Origin: an uncultured Collinsella sp.
GTDB lineage: Bacteria > Actinomycetota > Coriobacteriia > Coriobacteriales > Coriobacteriaceae
Assembly: GCA_905209455.1 (NCBI GenBank)
Contig: CAJLTA010000041.1
Coordinates: 1-10,670, forward strand
Reading direction: 5' to 3'
Length of the DNA stretch: 10,670 nucleotides
The translations under genes and the position numbers were made by a program. The notes under the pieces are model-generated. The model was not told the origin of the DNA. It searched no databases and saw only the letters and a program-made list of their open reading frames with translations. Below, piece after piece: positions 1 to 6,280 of this stretch; positions within the stretch are counted from its first letter, which is position 1; each line of letters begins with the position of its first letter.

Positions 1-83
1 GGCCCTTGCGGCGTAGTCGCTATTTATTCAGTCCAAGTTTCGGGGCGCAGTTCACAGGCACCTTTGTGGTGGTTTTCGATTGG
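1..83. other. Downstream flank of the first regulator, no gene seen
   Basis: These bases lie 3' of the minus-strand regulator. I see no convincing coding frame and no strong hairpin with a T-run in the minus direction. Only a weak CACC-N5-GGTG hairpin is visible close to the regulator stop. The end of the regulator transcript therefore cannot be placed here. Confidence 0.4.
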
Positions 84-806
84 TTAGCCGATGGGCTCGG
101 TGTATTTGGCGCGGTCGGTGCGCTGGATGCGCTTGGAGACATGGAGCGGGCGGCCGTCGGTGTCGTAGACGTAGTCGGTGATCAGGATCAGCGCCTGCCC
201 GCGCTTGACGTTGAGCAAAAACGCCTCGTTTTGCGAGGCGTAGCACACCTCAAAGGTCTTATGCCCCTGTGCCGGCGCGCGATGGAATTCTTGGCGCAGC
301 GTCGCGTAGAGCGAACCATTGATATCGCGATCGATGAGTGCTTCAAAGCTCGGTGGTAGATAGGTAGTCTCCAGGCACAGCGGCGCATCGTCCAGATAAC
401 GCAGACGGACAAGTTTGACGAGCTTGCTGCCCACGGTGACATCGAAGAACTTGGCGGCATTGCCCGCGGCCTTGGCAAAGCCCGAGTCCACCGTGCGCGT
501 GGTGGGCTTCATGCCCTGACCCTGGACCTGTGCCGTATAGCTCGAAAACACCAGGTTGTTCTCGTGGAGCGCCGGCGTGTCGGCCACAAAGGCGCCGCGC
601 CCGCGCTCGGTGCGAACCAGGCCCTCATCAGCTAGTATCTTAAGGGCGTGGCGCACGGTGCTGCGCGACAGCCCCGATTCGCCCATGAGCTCCATCTCGG
701 ACGGCAGCTTGTCTCCGCGTGCGTAGGTGCCGGCGGCGATGCGGTCGCGCAGCATGCCCGCCAAGCGCTCGTATTGGGCCAGTTTCTTTTTAGACGAAGC
801 GTTCAT
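84..806 (-). CDS. GntR-family (HutC/UTRA) transcriptional regulator 1
   Basis: A 240-residue DNA-binding regulator. Residues about 10-75 form the GntR winged helix: an AGTYARGDKLPSE-type stretch near 25-37, the recognition region LSRSTVRHALKILADEG near 46-62, and the wing TERGRGAFV near 66-74. Residues about 85-235 look like a UTRA effector domain, which in this family binds a phosphorylated sugar or related small molecule. Length is normal for the HutC/UTRA group. The ATG at 804-806 has only a weak AGG upstream on the minus strand. It is divergent from the SIS deglycase at 1012, and the shared gap contains repeated TGTAT motifs, one only about 10 bp from the start codon, so autoregulation plus control of the deglycase is the natural reading. 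Family is sure; the effector (an Amadori phosphate or glucose 6-phosphate) is inferred from the neighbourhood. Confidence 0.93.
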   Translation of the reverse strand: MNASSKKKLAQYERLAGMLRDRIAAGTYARGDKLPSEMELMGESGLSRSTVRHALKILADEGLVRTERGRGAFVADTPALHENNLVFSSYTAQVQGQGMKPTTRTVDSGFAKAAGNAAKFFDVTVGSKLVKLVRLRYLDDAPLCLETTYLPPSFEALIDRDINGSLYATLRQEFHRAPAQGHKTFEVCYASQNEAFLLNVKRGQALILITDYVYDTDGRPLHVSKRIQRTDRAKYTEPIG

Positions 807-816
807 GCGATCAACC

Positions 817-834
817 TGTATCTAACTTGTATGC
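817..834 (+). promoter_or_regulatory. Candidate operator for regulator 1, site A
   Basis: TGTAT (817-821), six bases, then TGTATGC (828-834). The same arrangement with a nearly identical spacer (ctaact against gtaact) recurs at 956-973. It lies just upstream of the regulator start codon on the minus strand, a suitable place for autorepression. The TTGTAT half-site resembles those of HutC-type GntR sugar regulators. Binding is inferred. Confidence 0.6.
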
Positions 835-849
835 TTACCGAACAAAGCA

Positions 850-865
850 TGTATCCAACATGACA
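850..865 (+). promoter_or_regulatory. Weaker copy of the TGTAT operator motif, site B
   Basis: GCATGTATCCAACATGACA holds TGTAT at 850-854, the AAC core and an imperfect second half TGACA at 861-865. It keeps the six-base spacing of sites A and D but the second half is degenerate. It lies between the divergent genes. Confidence 0.35.
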
Positions 866-926
866 ATAAAACCGCTGGTAACGGATTGCCGAAAACCTTA
901 CCAACAATAATTCTAGGACAAATATA

Positions 927-938
927 GCATACAACTAG
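927..938 (-). promoter_or_regulatory. Reverse-oriented TGTATGC half-site, site C
   Basis: GCATACAACTAG reads CTAGTTGTATGC on the minus strand, matching the downstream half of sites A and D (CTAACTTGTATGC) with one base missing. It may be a half-site in the deglycase promoter region. Confidence 0.35.
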
Positions 939-955
939 TCGACATAACCAAAACA

Positions 956-973
956 TGTATGTAACTTGTATGC
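956..973 (+). promoter_or_regulatory. Candidate operator for regulator 1, site D
   Basis: TGTAT (956-960), gtaact, TGTATGC (967-973). It matches site A at 17 of 18 positions. It lies about 40 bp upstream of the first deglycase start, where a bound repressor would block transcription. The gap is AT-rich, but I could not assign the -35/-10 pair for the deglycase with confidence. Confidence 0.6.
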
Positions 974-1011
974 CATCGAGAGCATCAAACGAGAAGAAAG
1001 GCTGATGCACG

Positions 1012-2004
1012 ATGACTACTCAGGAACAGGTTAAGGATGTCGTCTCCCAGGTTTTGGCTGACAAGGCAGACAAGGGCGGCATCAAGCGCGTCGTGTGGAT
1101 TGGCGCCGGCGGATCCAACGGCGGCAACTATCCTGCCCAGTACTTTATGGAGCACGAGGCCACGCAGGTCGTGAGCTCCAGCTACACCAGCAACGAGTTC
1201 GTGCACGCAACCCCTGCCTATGTCAACGAGAACACTCTGGCCGTCGTCGTGTCCATGCGCGGCACCAAGGAGACCATCGTCGCCGCCCAGGTCGCCAAGG
1301 ACCACGGCGCCAGCACCATCGCCATCTATGTTGACGAGTCCGGCCTCACCGAGGTCTGCGACTACAAGATCCAGTACGACAGCCTGGCCGTCGACGAGTC
1401 CTGCATGGGCCGTACCAACTCCGCCGTCGTGACCATGATCGCCATGGAGCTCACGCAGCAGACCGAGGGCTATGCCGAGTACGAGACCGCTATGGCCGCC
1501 TTCGACTTGGTCGACCCCATCTATCGCAAGGCCGTCGAGTATACCCGTCCGCTCGCTGCCAAGTGGGCCGAGCAGAACGCCGACAAGCCCTGCATTAACG
1601 TGATGGCTCAGGGTCCGCTTTTTGGTGCCGCTTACGTCTTTAGCATCTGCAACGTGCAGGAGATGCTGCAGATCGACTCCTGCACCATCAACACCTGCGA
1701 CTTCTTCCACGGCCCCTTCGAGATCCTGGACAAGCGCACCTCGCTGTTCCAGCTCATCAGCGTCGGCCGCAGCCGCTGCAACGACGAGCGCGGCATCCGC
1801 TTCGTCAACCAGTACGGTGGCGAGCGCGTCTATCAGCTCGACGCCAAGGAGCTTGGCCTCAACGACATCAAGGACAGCGTGAGCGAGTACTTCAACCACC
1901 TGATCTTTGCGCCGATCCTCAACAACGTGTACATGCGTGCGCTTTCTGCCGTCACCCACAAGGACTACATGACGCGCCGCTACATGTGGAAGTTGGACTA
2001 CTAG
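1012..2004 (+). CDS. SIS-domain sugar-phosphate deglycase 1 (FrlB/GfrE/GfrF-like)
   Basis: A 330-residue cytoplasmic protein with two SIS domains, likely cleaving a phosphorylated Amadori compound into hexose 6-phosphate and an amine. The first SIS core is VVWIGAGGSNGG (27-38), with a phosphate-binding-type loop SMRGTKET (81-88). The second domain carries E217 and H233 (in FFHGPFE), 16 residues apart. The same E-N15-H spacing is found in E. coli FrlB, and in GlmS these positions are the catalytic Glu488 and His504. The C-terminus TRRYMWKLDY resembles the ERRYYGGLVEY end of FrlB, and the length is close to FrlB (about 340). GAAAGG at 996-1001 precedes the ATG by 10 bases; an out-of-frame ATG lies at 1004. 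Within the HGP motif this copy has CDFFHGP where its paralogue at 6402 has GEYFHGP. The exact substrate (fructoselysine-P, glucoselysine-P or another) cannot be told from sequence. Confidence 0.88.
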   Translation: MTTQEQVKDVVSQVLADKADKGGIKRVVWIGAGGSNGGNYPAQYFMEHEATQVVSSSYTSNEFVHATPAYVNENTLAVVVSMRGTKETIVAAQVAKDHGASTIAIYVDESGLTEVCDYKIQYDSLAVDESCMGRTNSAVVTMIAMELTQQTEGYAEYETAMAAFDLVDPIYRKAVEYTRPLAAKWAEQNADKPCINVMAQGPLFGAAYVFSICNVQEMLQIDSCTINTCDFFHGPFEILDKRTSLFQLISVGRSRCNDERGIRFVNQYGGERVYQLDAKELGLNDIKDSVSEYFNHLIFAPILNNVYMRALSAVTHKDYMTRRYMWKLDY

Positions 2005-2010
2005 GGGATA

Positions 2011-2152
2011 TTGGTTCCGCCGTTCTACCGAACGGCGGACCGGCCGACGCTGCGCACCCGGCATTTGGCCAATCTGCCGTTCAATTTCAAAGGCGCGACC
2101 AGAAGGTCAGCGCCTTTTCATTTCACGGCGCCTTGGCTCAAATGACGGGCGC
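2011..2152 (+). repeat. Structured intergenic repeat, copy 1
   Basis: Starts six bases after the deglycase stop. In order: a 10-bp perfect hairpin (2016-2025 with 2030-2039); a conserved linker to 2053; a left arm 2054-2068 pairing with 2138-2152 (12 Watson-Crick pairs, one G-U, two mismatches); the conserved bases CAATCTGCCGTTCAAT (2070-2085); an inner hairpin (2089-2117); and a conserved TTTCACGGCGCCTTGGCT-like stretch before the right arm. The second copy is at 10479-10619. The first 75 positions align without a gap, about 60 of them identical, and most differences fall in the variable left arm, whose partner changes with it. It could be a structured RNA at mRNA 3' ends or a REP-like repeat. 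Confidence 0.7.
2089..2118 (+). terminator. Rho-independent terminator after deglycase 1
   Basis: AAAGGCGCGACC (2089-2100), loop AGAA, GGTC (2105-2108), one bulged A, then GCGCCTTTT (2110-2118), followed by CATTT. That is a 12-bp stem with a short U-tract. It lies inside the structured repeat, so it may be one helix of that element rather than an independent terminator. Confidence 0.7.
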
Positions 2153-2189
2153 TCGCTGACATTGCCAAAACGTCGGCGTTGCCGTGGTT

Positions 2190-2229
2190 GGCACTTGGGG
2201 ACGTTCCTTTTGTGCCGGCACTTGGGGAC
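2190..2229. repeat. Palindromic repeat with a partial tandem copy
   Basis: GGCACTTGGGGAC occurs at 2190-2202 and again at 2217-2229. Positions 2190-2216 form an imperfect palindrome: GGCAC at one end, GTGCC at the other, and GGGGA facing TTCCT around a CGT loop. The palindrome at 6281-6311 has the same plan and shares most core bases, so both probably belong to one dispersed family. It lies in the 331-bp gap between deglycase 1 and the EamA gene. Confidence 0.55.
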
Positions 2230-2267
2230 ACTCCTGGGAATCATTTCCTCGTTCACCGATTTGTGTC

Positions 2268-2294
2268 TTGAAAAATGTATATAACGACTATAAC
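2268..2294 (+). promoter_or_regulatory. Candidate promoter of the EamA gene
   Basis: TTGAAA (2268-2273) as -35 and TATAAC (2289-2294) as -10, with a 15-base spacer that is shorter than ideal. The -10 lies within the ATAACG direct repeat, so a factor bound there would block initiation. Inferred from consensus matches only. Confidence 0.4.
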
Positions 2295-2297
2295 GTA
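2280..2297 (+). promoter_or_regulatory. ATAACG direct-repeat operator candidate upstream of EamA
   Basis: TATAACGAC (2280-2288) is directly followed by TATAACGTA (2289-2297), a 9-bp tandem repeat. The ATAACG word recurs, direct or inverted, at 3566-3584 before the PTS operon and at 9708-9714 before regulator 2. This suggests a shared regulator, plausibly the one encoded at 9757. Confidence 0.5.
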
Positions 2298-2335
2298 GTG
2301 TGAAACATATTGGAAACAATACCGAGGAGGCTGCG

Positions 2336-3418
2336 TTGAAGAAAAGCAATCTGGGCTATGTGCTGGTGCTGATCGCCGCGCTTATGTGGGGCAGCATCGG
2401 AATCTTTGTAAACGGCATCTCGGCCATGGGCGTTTCGTCCCAGAGCATGGCTGCCTTTCGCTTGTTGGTCGGAGCGCTTATCTTGGCGCCGGTCCTGATG
2501 TTTATGGGCTGCCGTCCGGGTGAGGGGTCTACCGTGGCTCAGGGCCCGCTGGCCCTGTTCAAGGCAAGCCCTAAAGAGCTTGTTCCCTGCGCGCTTGTCG
2601 GTATCGTCGGTTTGGCCGCCGCCAACACCTGCTATTACGAGTGCATGGGCGAGGTGGGCATGTCCACGGCCTCGGTGCTGCTCTACACCTCGCCGGTGTT
2701 TGGCGTCATGCTCGGCCGCGTGCTTTATCGCGAGGACGTGACCCCCAACAAGCTCGTTGCCATTGTCTTTAACATCGTTGGCTGCGTGCTTGCGGTGACC
2801 AATGGCGACCTTTCCGGTTTTCATTTTTCGGTTTGGGGCGTCACGTCGGGCGTGATTGCAGGCCTTTGCGGTGCGTCGCTCGCGGTGTTTAGCCGAATAG
2901 CAACCAAGACGGTCCACCCGCTGGCTGTCACGTTTTGGGGCTTTGTTTTTGGCGGTGCGGTTATGGCGGCTATTGCGGCTCCGTGGCCGGATGTCGCCGC
3001 GGCAATGTCGCCACAGCTGCTGCTGCTGTTCCTTGGCTTTGGACTCATCCCCACAGCCGTGGCTTACATCTTATATATGCAGGGTCTGTCCATGGGGCTC
3101 GAGACGTCGAAAGTTCCCGTCGTAATGTCATTCGAGACGGTCGTCACCGTACTGGTGGGCATTGGTGTCTATGCCGAGCCCGCCGGTGCGATCAAGGTTC
3201 TGGGCATTGTGCTGGTGCTCGCGTCCATCCTGATTATGAACACCGACTTCTCCAAGCTGCGCAACAGTGTGTTTGTCGGTCATGTCATTGAGAGCATGAC
3301 CTTTAAGCCCAATGCGTGGTGGACCGAAAAATCGCAGGACATGGATCTGTTTAAGGAGCGCACCGGCATCGCGCTGGAGCCCACCGTGCAGGAAAGCCCC
3401 TGGTACTTCGTGCGATAA
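2336..3418 (+). CDS. EamA/DMT-family permease with C-terminal extension
   Basis: A 360-residue inner-membrane protein of the drug/metabolite transporter superfamily, with two EamA repeats and about ten hydrophobic helices (first MWGSIGIF near 17-24, last VLGIVLVLASILIM near 288-301). Family members move amino acids, nucleosides, sugars or other metabolites; the substrate here is unknown. The start is TTG at 2336, five bases after a strong GAGGAGG (2324-2330). A GTG at 2300 is in frame but would place that ribosome binding site inside the gene. Residues about 303-360 form a non-membrane tail with KPNAWW near 324-329 and EKSQDMDLF, longer than the usual EamA end. It lies between the deglycase and the PTS genes, with its own operator candidate. 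Export or uptake of an amino acid linked to glycated amino acid use is a guess. Confidence 0.87.
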   Translation: MKKSNLGYVLVLIAALMWGSIGIFVNGISAMGVSSQSMAAFRLLVGALILAPVLMFMGCRPGEGSTVAQGPLALFKASPKELVPCALVGIVGLAAANTCYYECMGEVGMSTASVLLYTSPVFGVMLGRVLYREDVTPNKLVAIVFNIVGCVLAVTNGDLSGFHFSVWGVTSGVIAGLCGASLAVFSRIATKTVHPLAVTFWGFVFGGAVMAAIAAPWPDVAAAMSPQLLLLFLGFGLIPTAVAYILYMQGLSMGLETSKVPVVMSFETVVTVLVGIGVYAEPAGAIKVLGIVLVLASILIMNTDFSKLRNSVFVGHVIESMTFKPNAWWTEKSQDMDLFKERTGIALEPTVQESPWYFVR

Positions 3419-3495
3419 GGGATTGGCGCGGCGTCTGATCGGGCACCGCCTGGCCAGCGCCGGCCTTCCCTGCGCCAACGTTACGAGTACGTTAA

Positions 3496-3530
3496 ACCCG
3501 TCAACGGTCGTTTTTCACCCGCGAACGGTC
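3496..3530 (+). promoter_or_regulatory. 21-bp-spaced direct repeats upstream of the PTS operon
   Basis: ACCCGNNAACGGTC occurs at 3496-3509 and 3517-3530, spaced 21 bp start to start, about two helical turns, so both copies face the same side of the DNA. They lie directly upstream of a TATACT -10 candidate (3533-3538) that lacks a good -35. An activator site is plausible; chance duplication is the alternative. Confidence 0.4.
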
Positions 3531-3532
3531 TT

Positions 3533-3574
3533 TATACTAATTAGCAATATCCGCAACGTATAAGACGTTATAAT
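3533..3574 (+). promoter_or_regulatory. Candidate -10 elements of the PTS operon
   Basis: Two -10 candidates: TATACT at 3533-3538 and a consensus TATAAT at 3569-3574. Neither has a good -35 at 16-18 bases (the best are GTTTTT and AATATC), as expected for an activated promoter. The second lies inside the CGTTAT/ATAACG palindrome, so binding there would compete with RNA polymerase. Confidence 0.4.
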
Positions 3575-3584
3575 GACCATAACG
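3566..3584 (+). promoter_or_regulatory. CGTTAT-N7-ATAACG operator candidate
   Basis: A perfect 6-bp inverted repeat around seven bases (3566-3571 with 3579-3584), overlapping the TATAAT at 3569-3574 and ending just before the ribosome binding site. It shares its word with sites upstream of the EamA gene and of regulator 2. The position fits a repressor. Confidence 0.55.
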
Positions 3585-3600
3585 AAAAGGAGGAGGCAAG

Positions 3601-4524
3601 ATGAATCAGATCATTCTCGCATCTCATGGCGGCCTGGCCGCAGGCGCCAAAGACACGCTCGAGATGGTTCTCGGCGACGTGTCGAACGTCCACGTCGTGT
3701 CGCTTGCTCGTGACGACAAGGAGCCCATCACCAATAAGGTGGACGCCATGATCGCCACGTTCAACGCGGACGACACCGTCTATGTGCTGACCGATATGCT
3801 CGGCAGCTCGGTCAACAACAACATGGTCGAGCTTTCCAAGAACGGCACGAAGTTCACGGTTGTCAGCGGTTTCAACATCCCGCTGGCGCTCACGCTTGCT
3901 ATGAGCCCCGTCCCCGTCAAGGGTGCCGAGCTCGCAGCCCTCATCAACGAGGCCCGCACCGGTCTGACCAACCCCAACGCACCGGTCGAAGCCGCCGCGG
4001 CTCCCGCCAAGAAGGCCAAGGCATCCCGTCACAGCTCCGGTCCCGCCAAGATCGTCCTCGCACGTCTTGACTACCGTCTGCTGCACGGCCAGGTCGTCTT
4101 TACCTGGACCACCAAGGTTCAGGCCGAGCGCATCATCGTCGTCGACAACGCTGCCGCCAACGATGACATCAAGAAGGGCGCTCTTAAGCTGGCCAAGCCC
4201 CAGGGCGTGCGCCTGAACGTCTTCACCGTCGAGCGTGCCCTCGCCAAGATGGACAAGCTCAACACCCTCGGTGAGCGCGTCATGTTCGTCTTTGGCAACA
4301 CGGCCGAGATGCTGCAGTTCTGCCAGGGCTACAAGCTCGACGCCATCAACCTGGGCGCCACCGCCAACCACGACGGTGCCGATCAGATTGGCGGCAAGGA
4401 CAGCTCCGTCTTCCTCGACGCCACCCAGAAGGCCGACGTCAACCAGCTGCTCGACATGGGCATCAAGCTCTATGTCCAGCAGACCCCTACGTATCAGAGC
4501 GTCGACATCGACGCCAAGCTGTAA
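3601..4524 (+). CDS. PTS mannose-family EIIAB component (fused IIA-IIB)
   Basis: A 307-residue cytoplasmic phosphotransfer protein that relays phosphate from HPr to the incoming sugar. Residues 1-125 are the IIA (Man) domain, with the phosphorylated His9 in ILASHGGLA and a conserved TDMLGSS (64-70). Residues about 126-147 form an Ala/Pro/Lys-rich linker. Residues about 148-307 are the IIB domain, with active His162 in RLDYRLLHGQV. The domain order matches E. coli ManX, whereas the Salmonella gfr system has separate IIA and IIB. GGAGGAGG lies just upstream of the ATG. The IIC gene starts 36 bases after the stop, so IIAB, IIC and IID form one operon. Regulation by the upstream CGTTAT/ATAACG site is inferred. 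The substrate, probably a sugar-amine conjugate given the two deglycases, is also inferred. Confidence 0.94.
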   Translation: MNQIILASHGGLAAGAKDTLEMVLGDVSNVHVVSLARDDKEPITNKVDAMIATFNADDTVYVLTDMLGSSVNNNMVELSKNGTKFTVVSGFNIPLALTLAMSPVPVKGAELAALINEARTGLTNPNAPVEAAAAPAKKAKASRHSSGPAKIVLARLDYRLLHGQVVFTWTTKVQAERIIVVDNAAANDDIKKGALKLAKPQGVRLNVFTVERALAKMDKLNTLGERVMFVFGNTAEMLQFCQGYKLDAINLGATANHDGADQIGGKDSSVFLDATQKADVNQLLDMGIKLYVQQTPTYQSVDIDAKL

Positions 4525-4560
4525 TCAACCAGGCTTTTGCCTGACTGAAAGGAGAAGGGT

Positions 4561-5355
4561 ATGAATACGTTCATCAGTGCGGTGCTCGTCGGCCTCGTCG
4601 GCGTGTTCTGCATGTGGGACTCCCGCCTGCTCGGTCGTCTTAACTTCGAGCAGCCCCTCGTTGGCGCTACGCTCGTCGGTCTGCTGCTGGGCGATGTGCC
4701 CACCGGCCTTGCCGTCGGTGCCGCCGTCGAGCTCGTGTCCATGGGCCTGGTGCAGGTCGGCGCTGCCGTTCCGCCCGATATGGTCCTGGGCGGCATCGTG
4801 GCCGCTGCCTTTGCGTGCCTGACCGATGCTTCCGCCGAGACCGCCATGACGATCGCCATCCCGGTCGCCGTCCTGGGTCAGCTCCTCGGCATCGTGTTCC
4901 GTTCCATCATCGCCGCCCTCACCCATGTGGCAGATAACGCGATCGATAACGGAAAGTTCAAGACCGCCTACCGTATGCACATCTGCGCCGGCTCCGGTCT
5001 GTACGCCGTCATGTACTTCCTGCCGATCTTCCTCGCCGTCTTTGTTGGCACCGACCTGGTTCAGGCCATCGTCAACATGGTTCCCGAGTGGCTGTCCACT
5101 GGTCTTAACGTTTCGACCAAGATCATGACCGCCTACGGCTTGGCCCTGCTGCTCACCATGATGATCAAGAAGGGTATGACTCCGTTCCTGTTCATCGGTT
5201 TCCTGCTCGCCGCTTACCTCAACCTGTCCGTCATCGCGGTCGCTCTGATCGGTGTGTGCCTGGCTGTCGTCTTCATGGGCTTCAAGTTCAACGGTTCCCA
5301 TGCAGCCGCCGGTGTCGATTCCGACTACGATCCGCTCGAAGACGACGAAGACTAA
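4561..5355 (+). CDS. PTS mannose/fructose/sorbose-family EIIC permease
   Basis: A 264-residue polytopic membrane protein, the sugar-translocating subunit of the complex. It shows the EIIC-Man pattern: LVGATLVGLLLGD near 33-45, TGLAVGAAVELVSMG near 48-62, VGAAVPPDMVLGGI near 66-79, and several later hydrophobic helices (residues about 95-120, 145-170, 190-240). The hydrophilic C-terminus is strikingly acidic (DSDYDPLEDDED, 253-264). AAAGGAGAAGG directly precedes the ATG. It is followed after 13 bases by the IID gene, whose ribosome binding site touches the IIC stop, suggesting translational coupling. Length is normal for the family. Family assignment is certain; substrate is not. Confidence 0.94.
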   Translation: MNTFISAVLVGLVGVFCMWDSRLLGRLNFEQPLVGATLVGLLLGDVPTGLAVGAAVELVSMGLVQVGAAVPPDMVLGGIVAAAFACLTDASAETAMTIAIPVAVLGQLLGIVFRSIIAALTHVADNAIDNGKFKTAYRMHICAGSGLYAVMYFLPIFLAVFVGTDLVQAIVNMVPEWLSTGLNVSTKIMTAYGLALLLTMMIKKGMTPFLFIGFLLAAYLNLSVIAVALIGVCLAVVFMGFKFNGSHAAAGVDSDYDPLEDDED

Positions 5356-5368
5356 GGAGGAACACACT

Positions 5369-6202
5369 ATGGCAACCGCAACCAAGGACGTGTCCCTGAA
5401 CAAGAAGGTCAGCCAGTTCTTCTGGCGCTCCTGGGCCATCCAGGCCTCTTGGAACTACGAGCGTCAGATGAACATGGGCTTCCTCTACGGCATGGTTCCC
5501 ACGCTCGATCGCCTCTATCCGGATGAGTCCGACCCCAAGCAGCTCGCTGCTAAGAAAGAGGCTTACCACCGTCACATGGCGTTCTACAACTGCACCCCGC
5601 AGACGAGCGCTTTCATCCTGGGCCTCTCCGCCTCCATGGAGGAGGAGTACGCCAAGGATCCCGAGAACTTCGACCCCGATTCGATCAACGCGGTCAAGAC
5701 CTCCCTCATGGGTCCGCTTTCCGGCATCGGTGACTCCTTCTTCCAGGGCACCATCCGCGTTATCGCCTTTGGCCTGGGCGTTCAGCTGGCTCAGCAGGGC
5801 TCCATCATGGGCCCGATCCTGGCTATGCTCATCTCCATCGTCCCCTCTGTGCTGATCACTTGGTTCGCAGCCAAGATGGGCTATCAGGGCGGCCACGAGT
5901 ACCTGAGCAAGCTTCAGGGCGGCGACCTCATGGAGAAGCTCATGTATGTCTGCGGCATCGTGGGTCTTATGTCCGTGGGCGGCATGATTGCCACGCTGAT
6001 CGGCGCCACCACCCCGCTGCAGTTCGCTGAGGGCACCGTTGTTATCCAGGACATCCTGGACGGCATGATGCCCCAGATGATCTCCCTCGGCCTCACCGGC
6101 CTTATGTACTGGCTCATCAAGAAGAACGTCAACACCGGTTGGCTTCTCGCGATCGCCATCGTGGGCGGCATCGCCCTCTCCGCGGCCGGCATTCTGGCCT
6201 AG
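5369..6202 (+). CDS. PTS mannose/fructose/sorbose-family EIID component
   Basis: A 277-residue partner subunit of EIIC in the membrane. Family signs: FFWRSWAIQASWNYERQMNMGF near 17-38, the diagnostic GPLSGIGDSFFQGTIR at 115-130, and C-terminal hydrophobic helices (about 190-212, 235-250 and 257-275). The ATG at 5369 follows AAGGAGG (5354-5360) by eight bases. The frame stays open about 117 bases upstream inside the IIC gene, but an upstream start lacks a ribosome binding site and would add non-family sequence. It completes the IIAB-IIC-IID set. A 199-base gap with hairpins separates it from the second deglycase, which may lower expression of that gene relative to the transporter. Confidence 0.94.
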   Translation: MATATKDVSLNKKVSQFFWRSWAIQASWNYERQMNMGFLYGMVPTLDRLYPDESDPKQLAAKKEAYHRHMAFYNCTPQTSAFILGLSASMEEEYAKDPENFDPDSINAVKTSLMGPLSGIGDSFFQGTIRVIAFGLGVQLAQQGSIMGPILAMLISIVPSVLITWFAAKMGYQGGHEYLSKLQGGDLMEKLMYVCGIVGLMSVGGMIATLIGATTPLQFAEGTVVIQDILDGMMPQMISLGLTGLMYWLIKKNVNTGWLLAIAIVGGIALSAAGILA

Positions 6203-6236
6203 TCGCGACCAAGCGCCTAACCGCTTTCCCCCGGGG

Positions 6237-6267
6237 GCCTGCCTGGCATCCCATACCCCAGGCAGGC
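6237..6267 (+). terminator. Hairpin after EIID, possible attenuator
   Basis: GCCTGCCTGG (6237-6246) pairs perfectly with CCAGGCAGGC (6258-6267) around an 11-base loop. The bases after it (TTCCATCCCC) are not a U-tract, so full termination is doubtful. Partial termination or protection of the upstream PTS mRNA end would fit its place inside an apparent operon. Confidence 0.4.
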
Positions 6268-6280
6268 TTCCATCCCCAAA

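Noticed and set aside
985..2064. Long open frame on the minus strand opposite deglycase 1
   Set aside because: It mirrors a GC-rich real gene, its translation is rich in Val, Leu, Gly and His without any domain I recognise, and it has no plausible ribosome binding site.
2005..2335. Riboswitch upstream of the EamA gene
   Set aside because: The structured element lies directly after the deglycase stop, more than 180 bases before the EamA start, and its second copy follows a gene that ends the window, so it is better read as a 3' element or repeat.
3419..3600. Sigma-54 promoter for the PTS operon, as in mannose-type PTS operons with LevR-like activators
   Set aside because: No convincing GG-N10-GC pair at the right place, no activator gene in the window, and sigma-54 is not expected in Actinomycetota.
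4525..5439. Minus-strand frame opposite EIIC
   Set aside because: Low-complexity Gly/His/Asp-rich translation, typical of the antisense of a hydrophobic GC-rich gene.
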